Below the pieces are notes generated by a model. The model had not been told where the DNA came from. It saw only the letters and a list, made by a program, of their open reading frames with translations, and made no database searches. 64,000 nt of DNA from Lachnospiraceae bacterium. Its GTDB lineage: Bacteria; Bacillota; Clostridia; Lachnospirales; Lachnospiraceae. This document shows, piece after piece, positions 30,629 to 40,034 of this stretch. Position 1 is the stretch's first letter; each line of letters starts with the position of its first letter. The position numbers and the translations under genes are program-made. The stretch is taken from contig JAJQHQ010000092.1 of the NCBI GenBank assembly GCA_021199655.1, positions 17,638 to 81,637 of the forward strand, written 5' to 3'.

Positions 30629-31129
30629 ATGAACACAAATAATGAACTGGAAAAAATGAGGAAATGGGGACATGCGTTGGAGAAAGCATCTCTAATCATA
30701 GGTAAGATCGTGTATATGTTTAGCCTCCTTGCCGGAGTACTGATTTTAGTAAATATGTTCGGCATTTTTAATACTATGGGGCTAACTGTAGACCTGACCA
30801 GCTTTGGCAATACCATTCATTATCAGGAGCTTTCACTTCCTTTGCAAATTATAGTAAGTTTATTACTGATCGCAATGCTGGTTATAACATGTATCATGGT
30901 TAACGCATTGGTACATGCTCTGAGAAGTGTATTTCAATCAATAGCAAACGGCAGACCCTTTGAGGATTGCACTGTTAAAGGGTTTCGCAAAGCGGCTCTT
31001 TGGATAGCAATTCTTGGAGTACTCAATGGAGAAATCTTTGGACTTATTATTGCTGTGCTATGCCTGTTTCTCTCATATGTATTTCATTATGGAATGCTTT
31101 TGCAGCAGGAATCAGATGAAACATTATAA
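30629..31129 (+). CDS. DUF2975 membrane protein
   Basis: Four hydrophobic segments, paired with small HTH gene. Confidence 0.75.
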   Translation: MNTNNELEKMRKWGHALEKASLIIGKIVYMFSLLAGVLILVNMFGIFNTMGLTVDLTSFGNTIHYQELSLPLQIIVSLLLIAMLVITCIMVNALVHALRSVFQSIANGRPFEDCTVKGFRKAALWIAILGVLNGEIFGLIIAVLCLFLSYVFHYGMLLQQESDETL

Positions 31130-31144
31130 GGAGATGATTTACAC

Positions 31145-31366
31145 ATGGGAAAAATAATATTGCGGCTGGATCGCGTTATGGCAGACAGAAAAATGTCACT
31201 AAAAGAATTATCATCTATCGTTGGCGTATCGAATGTGAATTTATCTAAGATAAAAACAGGCAAAATAAGCGCAATACGCTTCTCAACATTAGAAGCTATT
31301 TGTGATGCGTTAGACTGCCAGCCAGGAGATATTTTGGAATATAAGAAAGACGAGGAACAGGCATGA
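31145..31366 (+). CDS. Small Cro/CI-type HTH regulator
   Basis: MGKIILRLDRVMADRKMSLKELSSIVGVSNVNLSKIKTGKISAIRFSTLEAICDALDCQPGDILEY. Confidence 0.92.
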   Translation: MGKIILRLDRVMADRKMSLKELSSIVGVSNVNLSKIKTGKISAIRFSTLEAICDALDCQPGDILEYKKDEEQA

Positions 31367-32196
31367 AACGAATTTTTAAAATAGCGCTGCAGATTTTGGC
31401 AATTCTATTATTTGTGATACTTTGTCAATTACCAGGCGGCATTTGGATGGACTCATGGGAAATAAATAAGATTGCTCTTCCGCTGCACTACCTTGTTGCC
31501 TCAATCGTATATTTTCTACTGTTTTTCCTTGGATTTAAATATATCAGGAATCGTTTTTTCAAGGATATTGAAATTTATGGGCTGAATGAAGTGAAGATAC
31601 ACAGGAGCTATCTGCTATACGGTATAAGTGAATTAATTTTATTCTATGCAGGCGCTATGATTATTGGAGGACACTTTATTTTCCCCGAAATGGACAATTA
31701 CCTGTTCGCGCAAAATGCGGCAAGTTTTCTCGGGACATTTTTAGTTGCTCCAATCATTGAGGAACTGGTTTTCAGAGGACTTATTCAGGGTATTATTTCA
31801 AAAAATTATAACCGATACGCAGGAGTTATCGTATCTTCTCTTATTTTTGGAGCTGTACATCTCATGAATGGAAGCTTAAGTCTTATCAGCGCCTTTCAGC
31901 TTATTATCAGCGGAGCTCTTGTAGGTATCATGTTCAGCTGTATTTATTTGTCAACCGGTTCCATTTGGGCAAGTATTACTGTTCATGCGTTATATAATGG
32001 CATCGGAACACTTGTTCCAGTGGATATCACAAGCACAAACGACTGGCCGGTCGTATTCGTCTTAAATAGTAGAAATCAGTTGCTGACCGGCGGGGATTAT
32101 GGATTTGACTGTGCGCTTACGACCGTTATCGGATTTATATTAATAACAGTTTTCATCCTGCATCGGGAATATAAAAAGAAAAAATCGAGACTATGA
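31363..32196 (+). CDS. CPBP family intramembrane glutamic endopeptidase
   Basis: APIIEELVFRGLIQGI and SSLIFGAVHLMNG motifs. Confidence 0.88.
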   Translation: MKRIFKIALQILAILLFVILCQLPGGIWMDSWEINKIALPLHYLVASIVYFLLFFLGFKYIRNRFFKDIEIYGLNEVKIHRSYLLYGISELILFYAGAMIIGGHFIFPEMDNYLFAQNAASFLGTFLVAPIIEELVFRGLIQGIISKNYNRYAGVIVSSLIFGAVHLMNGSLSLISAFQLIISGALVGIMFSCIYLSTGSIWASITVHALYNGIGTLVPVDITSTNDWPVVFVLNSRNQLLTGGDYGFDCALTTVIGFILITVFILHREYKKKKSRL

Positions 32197-32228
32197 GAAA
32201 AAGGCATTCCATGCTTTAATAATTCAAG

Positions 32229-32901
32229 TTATAGCCTTTCGCATAAATCCAGACTGATCCATCCATTCCGTCCGCTCTGGTACGCTTTCAGCAGCCCCCA
32301 TCCGGAAGCCGATCCCGTCCCTTCGGAAGTCTCCACAATCGTGAACACGCCCTTCCCGGTATACTTCCCGGTCTTCGCAAACCCCGTCCCAGGACCCGTG
32401 CGGATATTCAGGTTGCTGATGCTCACCTTCACCTGGAAGTTTTCCGTCTCTGCACTTTCGGAAGCACCTGCCGCCGTCAACGCGCCGACATACACCACAT
32501 TCCCTGATGATGCAGTGTCCGCCGCCCCGGACGCAAGCGCCGCCTTCCATGCAATCGAGCAGGGTGATTTCCCCTACTCGCCGCGCAGGGCGCATCCAAC
32601 ACCAGCTGGAAAACTTCCATATACCCTTGTCAGATTCCCATTTTGTAATAGCCTGCCTGGATACCAAAATCTTTTCTGCCAGCTGCTGCTGTGTTAATCC
32701 CGCACTTTTTCTTGCCTGTGCAATTTTTTCTCCAAGCGTTAATGATTCGCCTCTGCTCTTTGTTTCCATAGAAAAATACCTCCGTAATAGTAATATAGAA
32801 AACGGCTCTAGTCGTTTTCTTTTGCACAGACCACAAGGCAGCGAAGCTGCCATTCCATATGCGATCGTGTGCATCGAATCAGCTCTCGCTGTTGCTTTCA
32901 C
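32229..32901 (-). pseudogene. Decayed XRE regulator joined to SH3b-domain remnant
   Basis: LGEKIAQARKSAGLTQQQLAEKILVSRQAITKWESDKG breaks frame; overlapping frame encodes NLNIRTGPGTGFAKTGKYTGKGVFTIVET. Confidence 0.65.
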
Positions 32902-33112
32902 TATACGGCCCGGTACAGCAAATCACAAGAAACGCCCGTTTTCCTGCATGCTACGATGCGTAGCATGATGATTTCTGCCGCTTAAATGTTCATATTTCAG
33001 TCTGACAAATTCAGATTCTGCCATGTTTGCAAGCCCCATCCACCAGCAAAAACACTGCTGCAGCAATAATCTGACATAACCTGGCACGGCGGATTATCCG
33101 TCAAGCTTGTGT

Positions 33113-33759
33113 CTACGCTAATGCAAAATTAAATATTTCATCCGCTGTATTCCCAGTAGCTGTCCATAGCGGTTTTTCAATCAACTCCTTCAGCTTCATA
33201 CGGGGATTATAATTTGAGAGAAGTTGAACCGGAAGCTTAAGGTCGCCAACCACCACAAAGATATAGCCTTTCAATGATTGGATGAAAGCCATACCCACGG
33301 TGATGTAAAGTTACTCCCCCAGTTTTTATCTGCGTAACCATAGCTCTTTTCCGGAATGACTCTGTATGAGACTCCGTTTAATGTCACGGTTCCGCTGTAG
33401 ACGCTTTTCATTCCTTCCGCGTGCCAGTACATCTCAAACGCTTTCAGGAAACGGAACAGCTTACTGGTTCCGTAACCGACATTGAAAGCAATCTGTTTCT
33501 CTATTTCAAGATTCCAGGACATCTCTCCGCTGTCGCTCATCCACTCCGGATGCGCCGCAGCATCTTCTTCGCTCACGGATATGCTGCCGACAAGTTTCGT
33601 ATCCGAAGCGTAACTGTCATCCGCCTGTACCGAATATGGTGCTTTGCCATGAATACTCACATCATCCCATGAGAAGAATCTATGAAGTTGACAGGGATTA
33701 TTTTCATTTTCCGCGGAGCTGCCCCTGCGCGGAGCACCCCAGCATCCTGCCTTGACCAT
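33113..33759 (-). pseudogene. Frameshifted, truncated CDS
   Basis: Two overlapping fragments (33113-33298, 33271-33759), YGYADKNWGSNFTSPWVWLSSNH. Confidence 0.45.
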
Positions 33760-33872
33760 CAGATACGATGGCCGTATTCCGTTTTTCCTGTTTTCCTCAA
33801 GTTGTCCAAAAACAGGCTGTCCCTGGTTCAGCCCGGGATTGATCGTGAAAAATTCGATGAAGAATGCTTTTT

Positions 33873-34151
33873 CTACAATCCTGCAAAAAACAATTCGTAA
33901 AAATCATCTTCTGCTTCCAGCATCGGAGAATTCTCACCGCCGCCATTCGTGCTGCGCTTCATCGCCGCATAGGATTCCTCACCTGCAGCGATGACATCAA
34001 TCTCATACACGGGATACCCCAGTTCCCTGCATTTTGCGCAGAAAGCTGAAAGAGGGTTTTTCTGCTCTCTTGTCAGTAAAAATTCTTCCCGAAGTTTCTC
34101 ATTCTTTTGCGCTTTTGCTTTGATTTCGTCCAACATCTCCGCGATTTCCAT
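33873..34151 (-). CDS. Small protein, Nif11-leader-like
   Basis: MEIAEMLDEIKAKAQKNEKLREEFLL...LGYPVYEIDVIAAGEESYAAMKRSTNGGGENSP. Confidence 0.35.
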   Translation of the reverse strand: MEIAEMLDEIKAKAQKNEKLREEFLLTREQKNPLSAFCAKCRELGYPVYEIDVIAAGEESYAAMKRSTNGGGENSPMLEAEDDFYELFFAGL

Positions 34152-34190
34152 GATTCACCGTCCTTTTCTATATCGGAAATCCACCGAATC

Positions 34191-34245
34191 AGATAACAAT
34201 TCCATGCAGATGATCTACCTCGTGCTGAATAATCTCTGCCTGGTC
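34191..34245 (-). pseudogene. Peptide deformylase C-terminal remnant
   Basis: Minus-strand frame DQAEIIQHEVDHLHGIVI* carries the HExxH-type deformylase motif. Confidence 0.5.
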
Positions 34246-34743
34246 CCATAAATCATTTTCTTCTCCGCTATCTTTGGCAGTTCGGCCACGTCCTGTTCAT
34301 ATGTATACAGAATTCCTGATCCTGAATCCTTTTGCGCATTCTTTACTGCATCTTTCCACCCACTTGCAATCCGCTCGGCAAGCTTCGTGTTTCTGGATGT
34401 CGTCGTTTCATTATGTACGGCGTAAGCAATAGCCTTTTCCACATCCATCGACACACGCCGCTCGCCCTGCATCAGGCGTTTCGCACAGCCGGTCTCCGAA
34501 AAATAAAAGGCGGGAAATAAATCGCATCCTCGTCCTTTATGACATCGGATGTACGGATCATCTCATCGAGCGTCATTTCCAGTACCGGAGCTTCCACAGA
34601 AGCCGCCACCCTGCCCTAATGATTTTGCTTAGAAATGAATATTGTCCTCACTTTCTTCCATCGCAGGAAAATACCTGCAGTCCTTTTTTTCTGAATCCGT
34701 AAATCGAAATCATCTTATCACATAAAATGGGGGACTACAACTA

Positions 34744-35040
34744 TCATCTGGTGTCTCCGGATTCAGTCATAACAGAGGATTTTACTTTATGCCACAAAAT
34801 AACTGACAATACAACTGTTACGCAATCCGAAATGCTCTGGCCGGAAATGACTCCATTCAGGCCTAAAGCCGCACTAAGCAAAAACAGAAGCGGAATGAGC
34901 AAAACGCCCTGACGAAGTACCGAAAGTACCGTGGCCGGAAATGCGTGTCCCACAGACTGCATGCAATTCATATTCACAAACAGGATTCCAATGAATGGCC
35001 CGGACTGTTTGATAAATACGTAAACGTTAAATAATCTTGA
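34744..35040 (-). pseudogene. Membrane transporter (MATE-like) C-terminal remnant
   Basis: GQSISDCVTVVLSVILWHKVKSS at the end of a hydrophobic fragment in a broken ORF. Confidence 0.4.
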
Positions 35041-35902
35041 CAGGTAAATCATTATTGTCTCCTGAGGAACCTTTCCTGACAGCGGACGGTGTGCAACCAT
35101 AAATAGCCTTGAACGTGCGGTTAAACAGCTTCTGGTTGGTGAAACCGTTTTGCTCCATGATTTCCGCGACCGACAAGTCTGTGTTTTCCAGATCCTGATA
35201 GATATGGGCTGCGCGTACCTCATTCAGATACTGTAAAAAAGACATCCCCATTATCTTTTTGAAAAAACGACAGAAATATTCTTTGCTGAAACCGAGCTGA
35301 TCGGCTGCATCCTGCAGGCTGATCGGCTCTTTATAATGTGTGATCACAAAGCTGATGACAGTGCGAATCCGTTCCGAGTTTAAAAGGCTGGCGTTTTCCG
35401 GCAGAGCACTCTGTGGATGAGAAAAATACTGGATCAGCCGCGCAAAAATCTGCAGCACATATCCTTCGGTCTCCATGGGAAGCGTCACCGGATTCCGGAT
35501 ATAAGCTTTTGTCAGATCCTGAAGAAGCATGCAGATATCGAGATATTCCTGAAAATTATCATCCGTAATGTCCTCCGGCGTACACCGGAACTGATAGAGA
35601 TCCAGCCCCGGAATATATTTCTCCATATAAGACTTGGAAATATGGATAGAGACAAACATGGAAGTCAGATCATGAGAAAAGGTACTGTGTACCTGACGCG
35701 CGTCTACCACGATCATATGCTTGGGATGGAGCTGATGCTTTTTCCCGTCGATGGTGATGTCACTTTCCCCGTTTAAATGAAAGAGAATCTCCAGTTCCTC
35801 GTGCCAGTGCGGCGGATGATAACCGCCCGGCGCTGTCACATAGGTGATACGAAAACCGGATGTTAGCGGCGTTCGGAAGGATTCATAATAAGGTGTGGAC
35901 AT
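35027..35902 (-). CDS. AraC-family regulator with cupin N-terminus
   Basis: PPHWHEELEILFHLNGES; ISLQDAADQLGFSKEYFCRFFKKIMGMSFLQYLNEVRAAHIYQDLENTDLSVAEIMEQNGFTNQKLFNRTFKAIYG. Confidence 0.92.
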   Translation of the reverse strand: MSTPYYESFRTPLTSGFRITYVTAPGGYHPPHWHEELEILFHLNGESDITIDGKKHQLHPKHMIVVDARQVHSTFSHDLTSMFVSIHISKSYMEKYIPGLDLYQFRCTPEDITDDNFQEYLDICMLLQDLTKAYIRNPVTLPMETEGYVLQIFARLIQYFSHPQSALPENASLLNSERIRTVISFVITHYKEPISLQDAADQLGFSKEYFCRFFKKIMGMSFLQYLNEVRAAHIYQDLENTDLSVAEIMEQNGFTNQKLFNRTFKAIYGCTPSAVRKGSSGDNNDLPVKII

Positions 35903-36142
35903 TTTTGCAGTCTCCTTTCAGTATCGCTCATTATAGGATTGAAACAGGAATATGTCAATATCGACTTAAAACAAATCAATATTCCGCCTTTTGTCCGGGA
36001 CAAAAGCGCGGTATGCTCATGGACGTAACAAAGCAAAACAAAAAAGACATACAGAATAGCAGACCCGGACAGAGCGCAGAAATATATCTGAATCGGGAAA
36101 AATTCTGTGAGATATTGAATTTACGAAAGTGAGGACAGGATT

Positions 36143-36268
36143 ATGAGAAAATTCGTAGAATATTTTAAAAAGAATCAGGTAGAAATCGCGCTGGCACTGT
36201 ATGCGGTAAATATGAACGTAAACTCTTTTCAGGGATATGAGCAGATCCGTGCTATATCGGAGAGATAA
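36143..36268 (+). CDS. 41-aa micro-ORF
   Basis: GGACAGGA RBS, MRKFVEYFKKNQVEIALALYAVNMNVNSFQGYEQIRAISER*, followed by terminator. Confidence 0.5.
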   Translation: MRKFVEYFKKNQVEIALALYAVNMNVNSFQGYEQIRAISER

Positions 36269-36304
36269 CACAGAACTTTCCGGAAAAACAATTCCTTAGA
36301 CGTT

Positions 36305-36334
36305 GGCACCTCGCATACATGAGGTGCCTTTTTA
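36305..36334 (+). terminator. Rho-independent terminator
   Basis: GGCACCTC-gcatacat-GAGGTGCC-TTTTTATT. Confidence 0.8.
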
Positions 36335-36515
36335 TTCTGAACGGCTCCCTGCCAGGAAGAGAAGTACTGCCGATCATTCCTTACTCTCGATAGCAGTTTT
36401 CAGATCAGCAGCCGAAAGTCCTTTTTCTTTCATAATAGCAAGGACTTCCTTTATTGCTTCTTCCTCTGCCGCTTTTGCTGCAGCAGTATCTAATGCATCA
36501 ATCTCAGCCTGAATT

Positions 36516-37382
36516 TCATCTTTCTGTGCTTCTAACCCGGATATCTTTTCCTGATTCCTTTGTATCAATCAGACGCAGCAGTGTATCCGTAAATGGCTCA
36601 TCCAGATGATCCATCCAATCATTCAGATCACCGGCTGGCGGCTGCTGTGAAAAACAGATCGGAGCTTCCATATCATCCGTCTTTGGCTGCTGTGCTGCAG
36701 ATATTTTTGTCCGGCCAACTGAGCCGGACGATCTGGCAGCTGGCTCTAGCGGAGCAACTTCCGATGGACACGGGTATGCAGAAAGTTCCGGCTCCCGCAA
36801 CACACGTTCCTCAGCATCGAGGAGTTCCCTGCAGGAATGTGTGTGTGCCTCCACGTAATATTCGTCTATGTATTGTTTTATCGCTCCCTGCAGTTGTTTT
36901 CCTACAGAAAGAGCATCTTTATCAAAAACAGCAAGATAGACATCCATCTCATACAGCTTCAGAAAATCCTGTATCGCAGATACCGCCACCTGCAGAGCTT
37001 CTTTTTTCGGATAACCATAAATTCCGGAAGAGATCAAAGGGAACGCAATGCTCTTACAATCATGCTGTAATGCCTGCTTCAGAGATTCCATGTAAGCAGA
37101 GCGGAGCTGTTCTTCGCATCGTAAAGCCACGTTCTGATGATAGACAGGACCGACCGCATGAATCACATATTTTGCCGGGAGCTGAAATCCCGGCGTAATC
37201 ACAGCCTGACCGGTCTCAACAGGTGAAAGCTTATCACAGGCTTTCTGCATGTCTTCCGCCCCTGCTTCGTGAAAGATTGCTCCGCATACACCGCCACCCA
37301 TCCGAAGGTCTGTGTTAGCGGCGTTGACAACTGCGTCAACATTCATTTTTGTAATGTCCTGTCTAACGATTGTAAAAGGCAT
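36516..37382 (-). CDS. Macro domain protein, apparently C-terminally truncated
   Basis: VDAVVNAANTDLRMGGGVCGAIFHEAG; AFPLISSGIYGYPKKEAL. Confidence 0.85.
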   Translation of the reverse strand: MPFTIVRQDITKMNVDAVVNAANTDLRMGGGVCGAIFHEAGAEDMQKACDKLSPVETGQAVITPGFQLPAKYVIHAVGPVYHQNVALRCEEQLRSAYMESLKQALQHDCKSIAFPLISSGIYGYPKKEALQVAVSAIQDFLKLYEMDVYLAVFDKDALSVGKQLQGAIKQYIDEYYVEAHTHSCRELLDAEERVLREPELSAYPCPSEVAPLEPAARSSGSVGRTKISAAQQPKTDDMEAPICFSQQPPAGDLNDWMDHLDEPFTDTLLRLIDTKESGKDIRVRSTER

Positions 37383-37389
37383 AAGGCAA

Positions 37390-37668
37390 TCACCCCTCTC
37401 TGCTGTTCAGATACTCGTTATAAACTGCGTTGCTGTGTTCCAGCTGTTTCTTCTGCATGATCCGTTCCCGGTCACTTAAAATCGCCAGCATCTCATCCAC
37501 AACCTCCCCTTCCGGAAGTTCACTGTAATGGGACAAATAACCGATCATCCTCCGCGCTGTAAAATCCGTATTGAGGCTCTGCGTGATCAGGTCACAGAAC
37601 CGTTCTGAATATCCTTTATCCAGCATGATCTGATATAACTCCTCGCTTACTGCTGATTTTTGTTTCAT
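37390..37668 (-). CDS. Small hypothetical protein
   Basis: ATG at 37668; MKQKSAVSEELYQIMLDKGYSERFCDLITQSLNTDFTARRMIGYLSHY. Confidence 0.6.
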   Translation of the reverse strand: MKQKSAVSEELYQIMLDKGYSERFCDLITQSLNTDFTARRMIGYLSHYSELPEGEVVDEMLAILSDRERIMQKKQLEHSNAVYNEYLNSREG

Positions 37669-37763
37669 ATGTCGTATTCTCCTTACTGCTTCTGTGCCTG
37701 CAAAAGCCACTGGATTCCTTTTATCAGCCGGGCATCGGCGTCGGCAGATACCCGGATATTTTG

Positions 37764-38210
37764 TCACGCAAACAAATCATCTATAAATTGAAACATCGCG
37801 CCGCCCAACTCCACTATCTCTTCAACAGAAATCCTTGTACCGTCTGTCATAACAAGAGTCCGGTGGAATTCATTCAGCTTCTTCACTACACCTGTCACAG
37901 TACGATACTCGCCACCGCCCTTTCTTTCATCCGGGATGAAATACGTAATTTCGACCACTGGTGACTCATTCAGATGGGACTTGAGCAAGTTGATGCGTTC
38001 CGAGATTTTCTGCTGCTCCTCCTCGTTCAGTTCCATACGCTGATCTGTCAGCCGTGCGGTTTCCTTTACTGCAGCGTCGTAGCCGGTAAGTGCTGCAAAC
38101 GGCGAAAACTGCGCTGCCCGGTCTGACATGGACATATGTTGACGTTTTGGGGAGACATGATGGGGCAGGTTGATAATGTCCTGATATTCTTCTATCTTTC
38201 TGTCAGCCAT
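37764..38210 (-). CDS. YolD-like family protein
   Basis: HHVSPKRQHMSMSDRAAQFSPFAALTGYDAAVKETARLTDQRMELNEEE. Confidence 0.85.
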   Translation of the reverse strand: MADRKIEEYQDIINLPHHVSPKRQHMSMSDRAAQFSPFAALTGYDAAVKETARLTDQRMELNEEEQQKISERINLLKSHLNESPVVEITYFIPDERKGGGEYRTVTGVVKKLNEFHRTLVMTDGTRISVEEIVELGGAMFQFIDDLFA

Positions 38211-38229
38211 TGTTCCTGTATCTCCTTCG

Positions 38230-39762
38230 CTACCTTCTATGCCCGCCGATCTGCGCATTGCGGTCACGGCCGGTGGCTCCTTCTTCCAGATTCATCCCTT
38301 TCAACAGTGCGTTCTTCCCAAATTTCTTCTGAATCTCCAGAACCGCTTTCTGCCTGCGTTTTTCCTTATCAAGTTCTTCCTGTTCCTTTTCACGCTGTTT
38401 TTCAAGAGCGGCATAATCCGTAAATAAATCCAACTGTTCAGGCTCCGGGGGCTTTACCATTTCTTCACTTACAACGTGATTAGCGACAACGTACATCCGA
38501 CGCACCAGCAGATTGTGGTCAACGATACGGTCAAACAATTCCATAGCCGCATTGGTAATCAGCACTGTAGATGCTGTCTGCCTGCCAAGATTGATGGAAC
38601 CATGCGCCTGTTTTGGAATGTTTCTTCCATAGTGGTCGGTGGTGACTTCGCCTTTATATGATTTCCGACGTGCAGGATCTGCCAGATTTTCTGTATCATA
38701 CCCTACTGTTAGGACGATCTGGTCAGCCACCAGTCCTTTGTCCACAAGGTCAAGTGAAAGGGAATCCGCCATTTCCCTGACGACAAGTTTTGCCTTGTCA
38801 AATTCATAAGGAGACTGCAGTACCTGCCCGGAGCTGATGCTGTTATTTTCCGGCTTATAACTTTTAATATCAGAAATGCGGCAGGGTTCCCATCCCCATG
38901 CATGGTCGATCAAAAGTTCCGCGTTGATGCCAAATTCCTTATAAAGCTGATCCTCACCATAGCTGCTTAAAGAGCATCTGGCAATGTCTCCCATCGTATA
39001 AAGGCCCATTTTTTCCAGCCGTCTGGCATAGCCACGGCCTACACGCCAGAAATCCGTGATAGGCTGGTGTGTCCACAGCTTCTGGCGGTAGCTCATCTCA
39101 TCCAGTTCCGCAATACGCACTCCGTCTTTATCCGCCGGAATATGTTTTGCTTCCACATCCATCGCAATTTTACAAAGATACAGGTTGGTGCCGATGCCAG
39201 CCGTGGCCGTGATTCCGGTTTCCTTCAGGACTTCCTGGATCATTTTCATTGCCAGCTCATGAGGGGTACACCCATATGTCTGCAGATAATCCGTCACATC
39301 CATGAACACCTCGTCGATGCTGTAAACATGGATATCTTCCGGTGCGATGTAGCGCAGATAGATCTGATAAATCTCTGTGCTGCGCTGCATATAATGTGCC
39401 ATCTGCGGTGTCGCCACAATGTAGTCCAAAGATAACGATGGGTCTGCATTCAGTTCATTGATATCACAGGAGGAGTCGGTAAAGCTCCGCCCCGGTGCAC
39501 GCCTCTGCCGTTCATTATTGACTTCTTTCACACGCTGAACGACCTCAAATAATCTTGCCCTTCCGGGGATACCATAGGTTTTCAAAGAAGGGGAAACCGC
39601 AAGGCAGATTGTTTTCTCTGTACGGCTTAAATCCGCGACCACCAGATTGGTAGTCAGCGGGTCCAGACCGCGCTCCGCGCATTCCACCGAGGCGTAAAAG
39701 GATTTTAAGTCAATGGCGATATAAAAACGTTCTGACAAGCGGTTCACCTCTTTCCCTTCCAT
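38230..39762 (-). CDS. Y-family DNA polymerase (UmuC/DinB-like)
   Basis: FYIAIDLKSFYASVECAERGLDPLTTNLVVAD...VYSIDEVFMDVTDYL. Confidence 0.92.
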   Translation of the reverse strand: MEGKEVNRLSERFYIAIDLKSFYASVECAERGLDPLTTNLVVADLSRTEKTICLAVSPSLKTYGIPGRARLFEVVQRVKEVNNERQRRAPGRSFTDSSCDINELNADPSLSLDYIVATPQMAHYMQRSTEIYQIYLRYIAPEDIHVYSIDEVFMDVTDYLQTYGCTPHELAMKMIQEVLKETGITATAGIGTNLYLCKIAMDVEAKHIPADKDGVRIAELDEMSYRQKLWTHQPITDFWRVGRGYARRLEKMGLYTMGDIARCSLSSYGEDQLYKEFGINAELLIDHAWGWEPCRISDIKSYKPENNSISSGQVLQSPYEFDKAKLVVREMADSLSLDLVDKGLVADQIVLTVGYDTENLADPARRKSYKGEVTTDHYGRNIPKQAHGSINLGRQTASTVLITNAAMELFDRIVDHNLLVRRMYVVANHVVSEEMVKPPEPEQLDLFTDYAALEKQREKEQEELDKEKRRQKAVLEIQKKFGKNALLKGMNLEEGATGRDRNAQIGGHRR

Positions 39763-40034
39763 TTGTGTTCAATCCGTTTTTTTCATAATCAGATATTTAT
39801 CCATGAAGAAAACAATGACCGAATCACCTATTCCATATAAGAGTTGCGATGCAACACCACACGCCTGATACAAAACCGGCGACCTGGCGGATGCGGTTGC
39901 CTGCATTGTTCCGGTAAACTTTCCACCCAAAAGGGCATACAATCCATTCTGTATGGCTCTTATGCCGCTCAAAATAATCCCTCATTCTGCTTATTGTCAT
40001 GACCAGCTCCTCCCGCATAAAGGTTGTTTTCTGT

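Noticed and set aside
38230-39800. LexA box for the YolD/UmuC genes
   Set aside because: No GAAC-N4-GTTC-like site found by eye upstream of the polymerase start.
39769-40018. Two short minus-strand ORFs between the polymerase and UvrA2-like genes
   Set aside because: Overlapping frames with no recognisable domain; probably degraded sequence, not enough to name.
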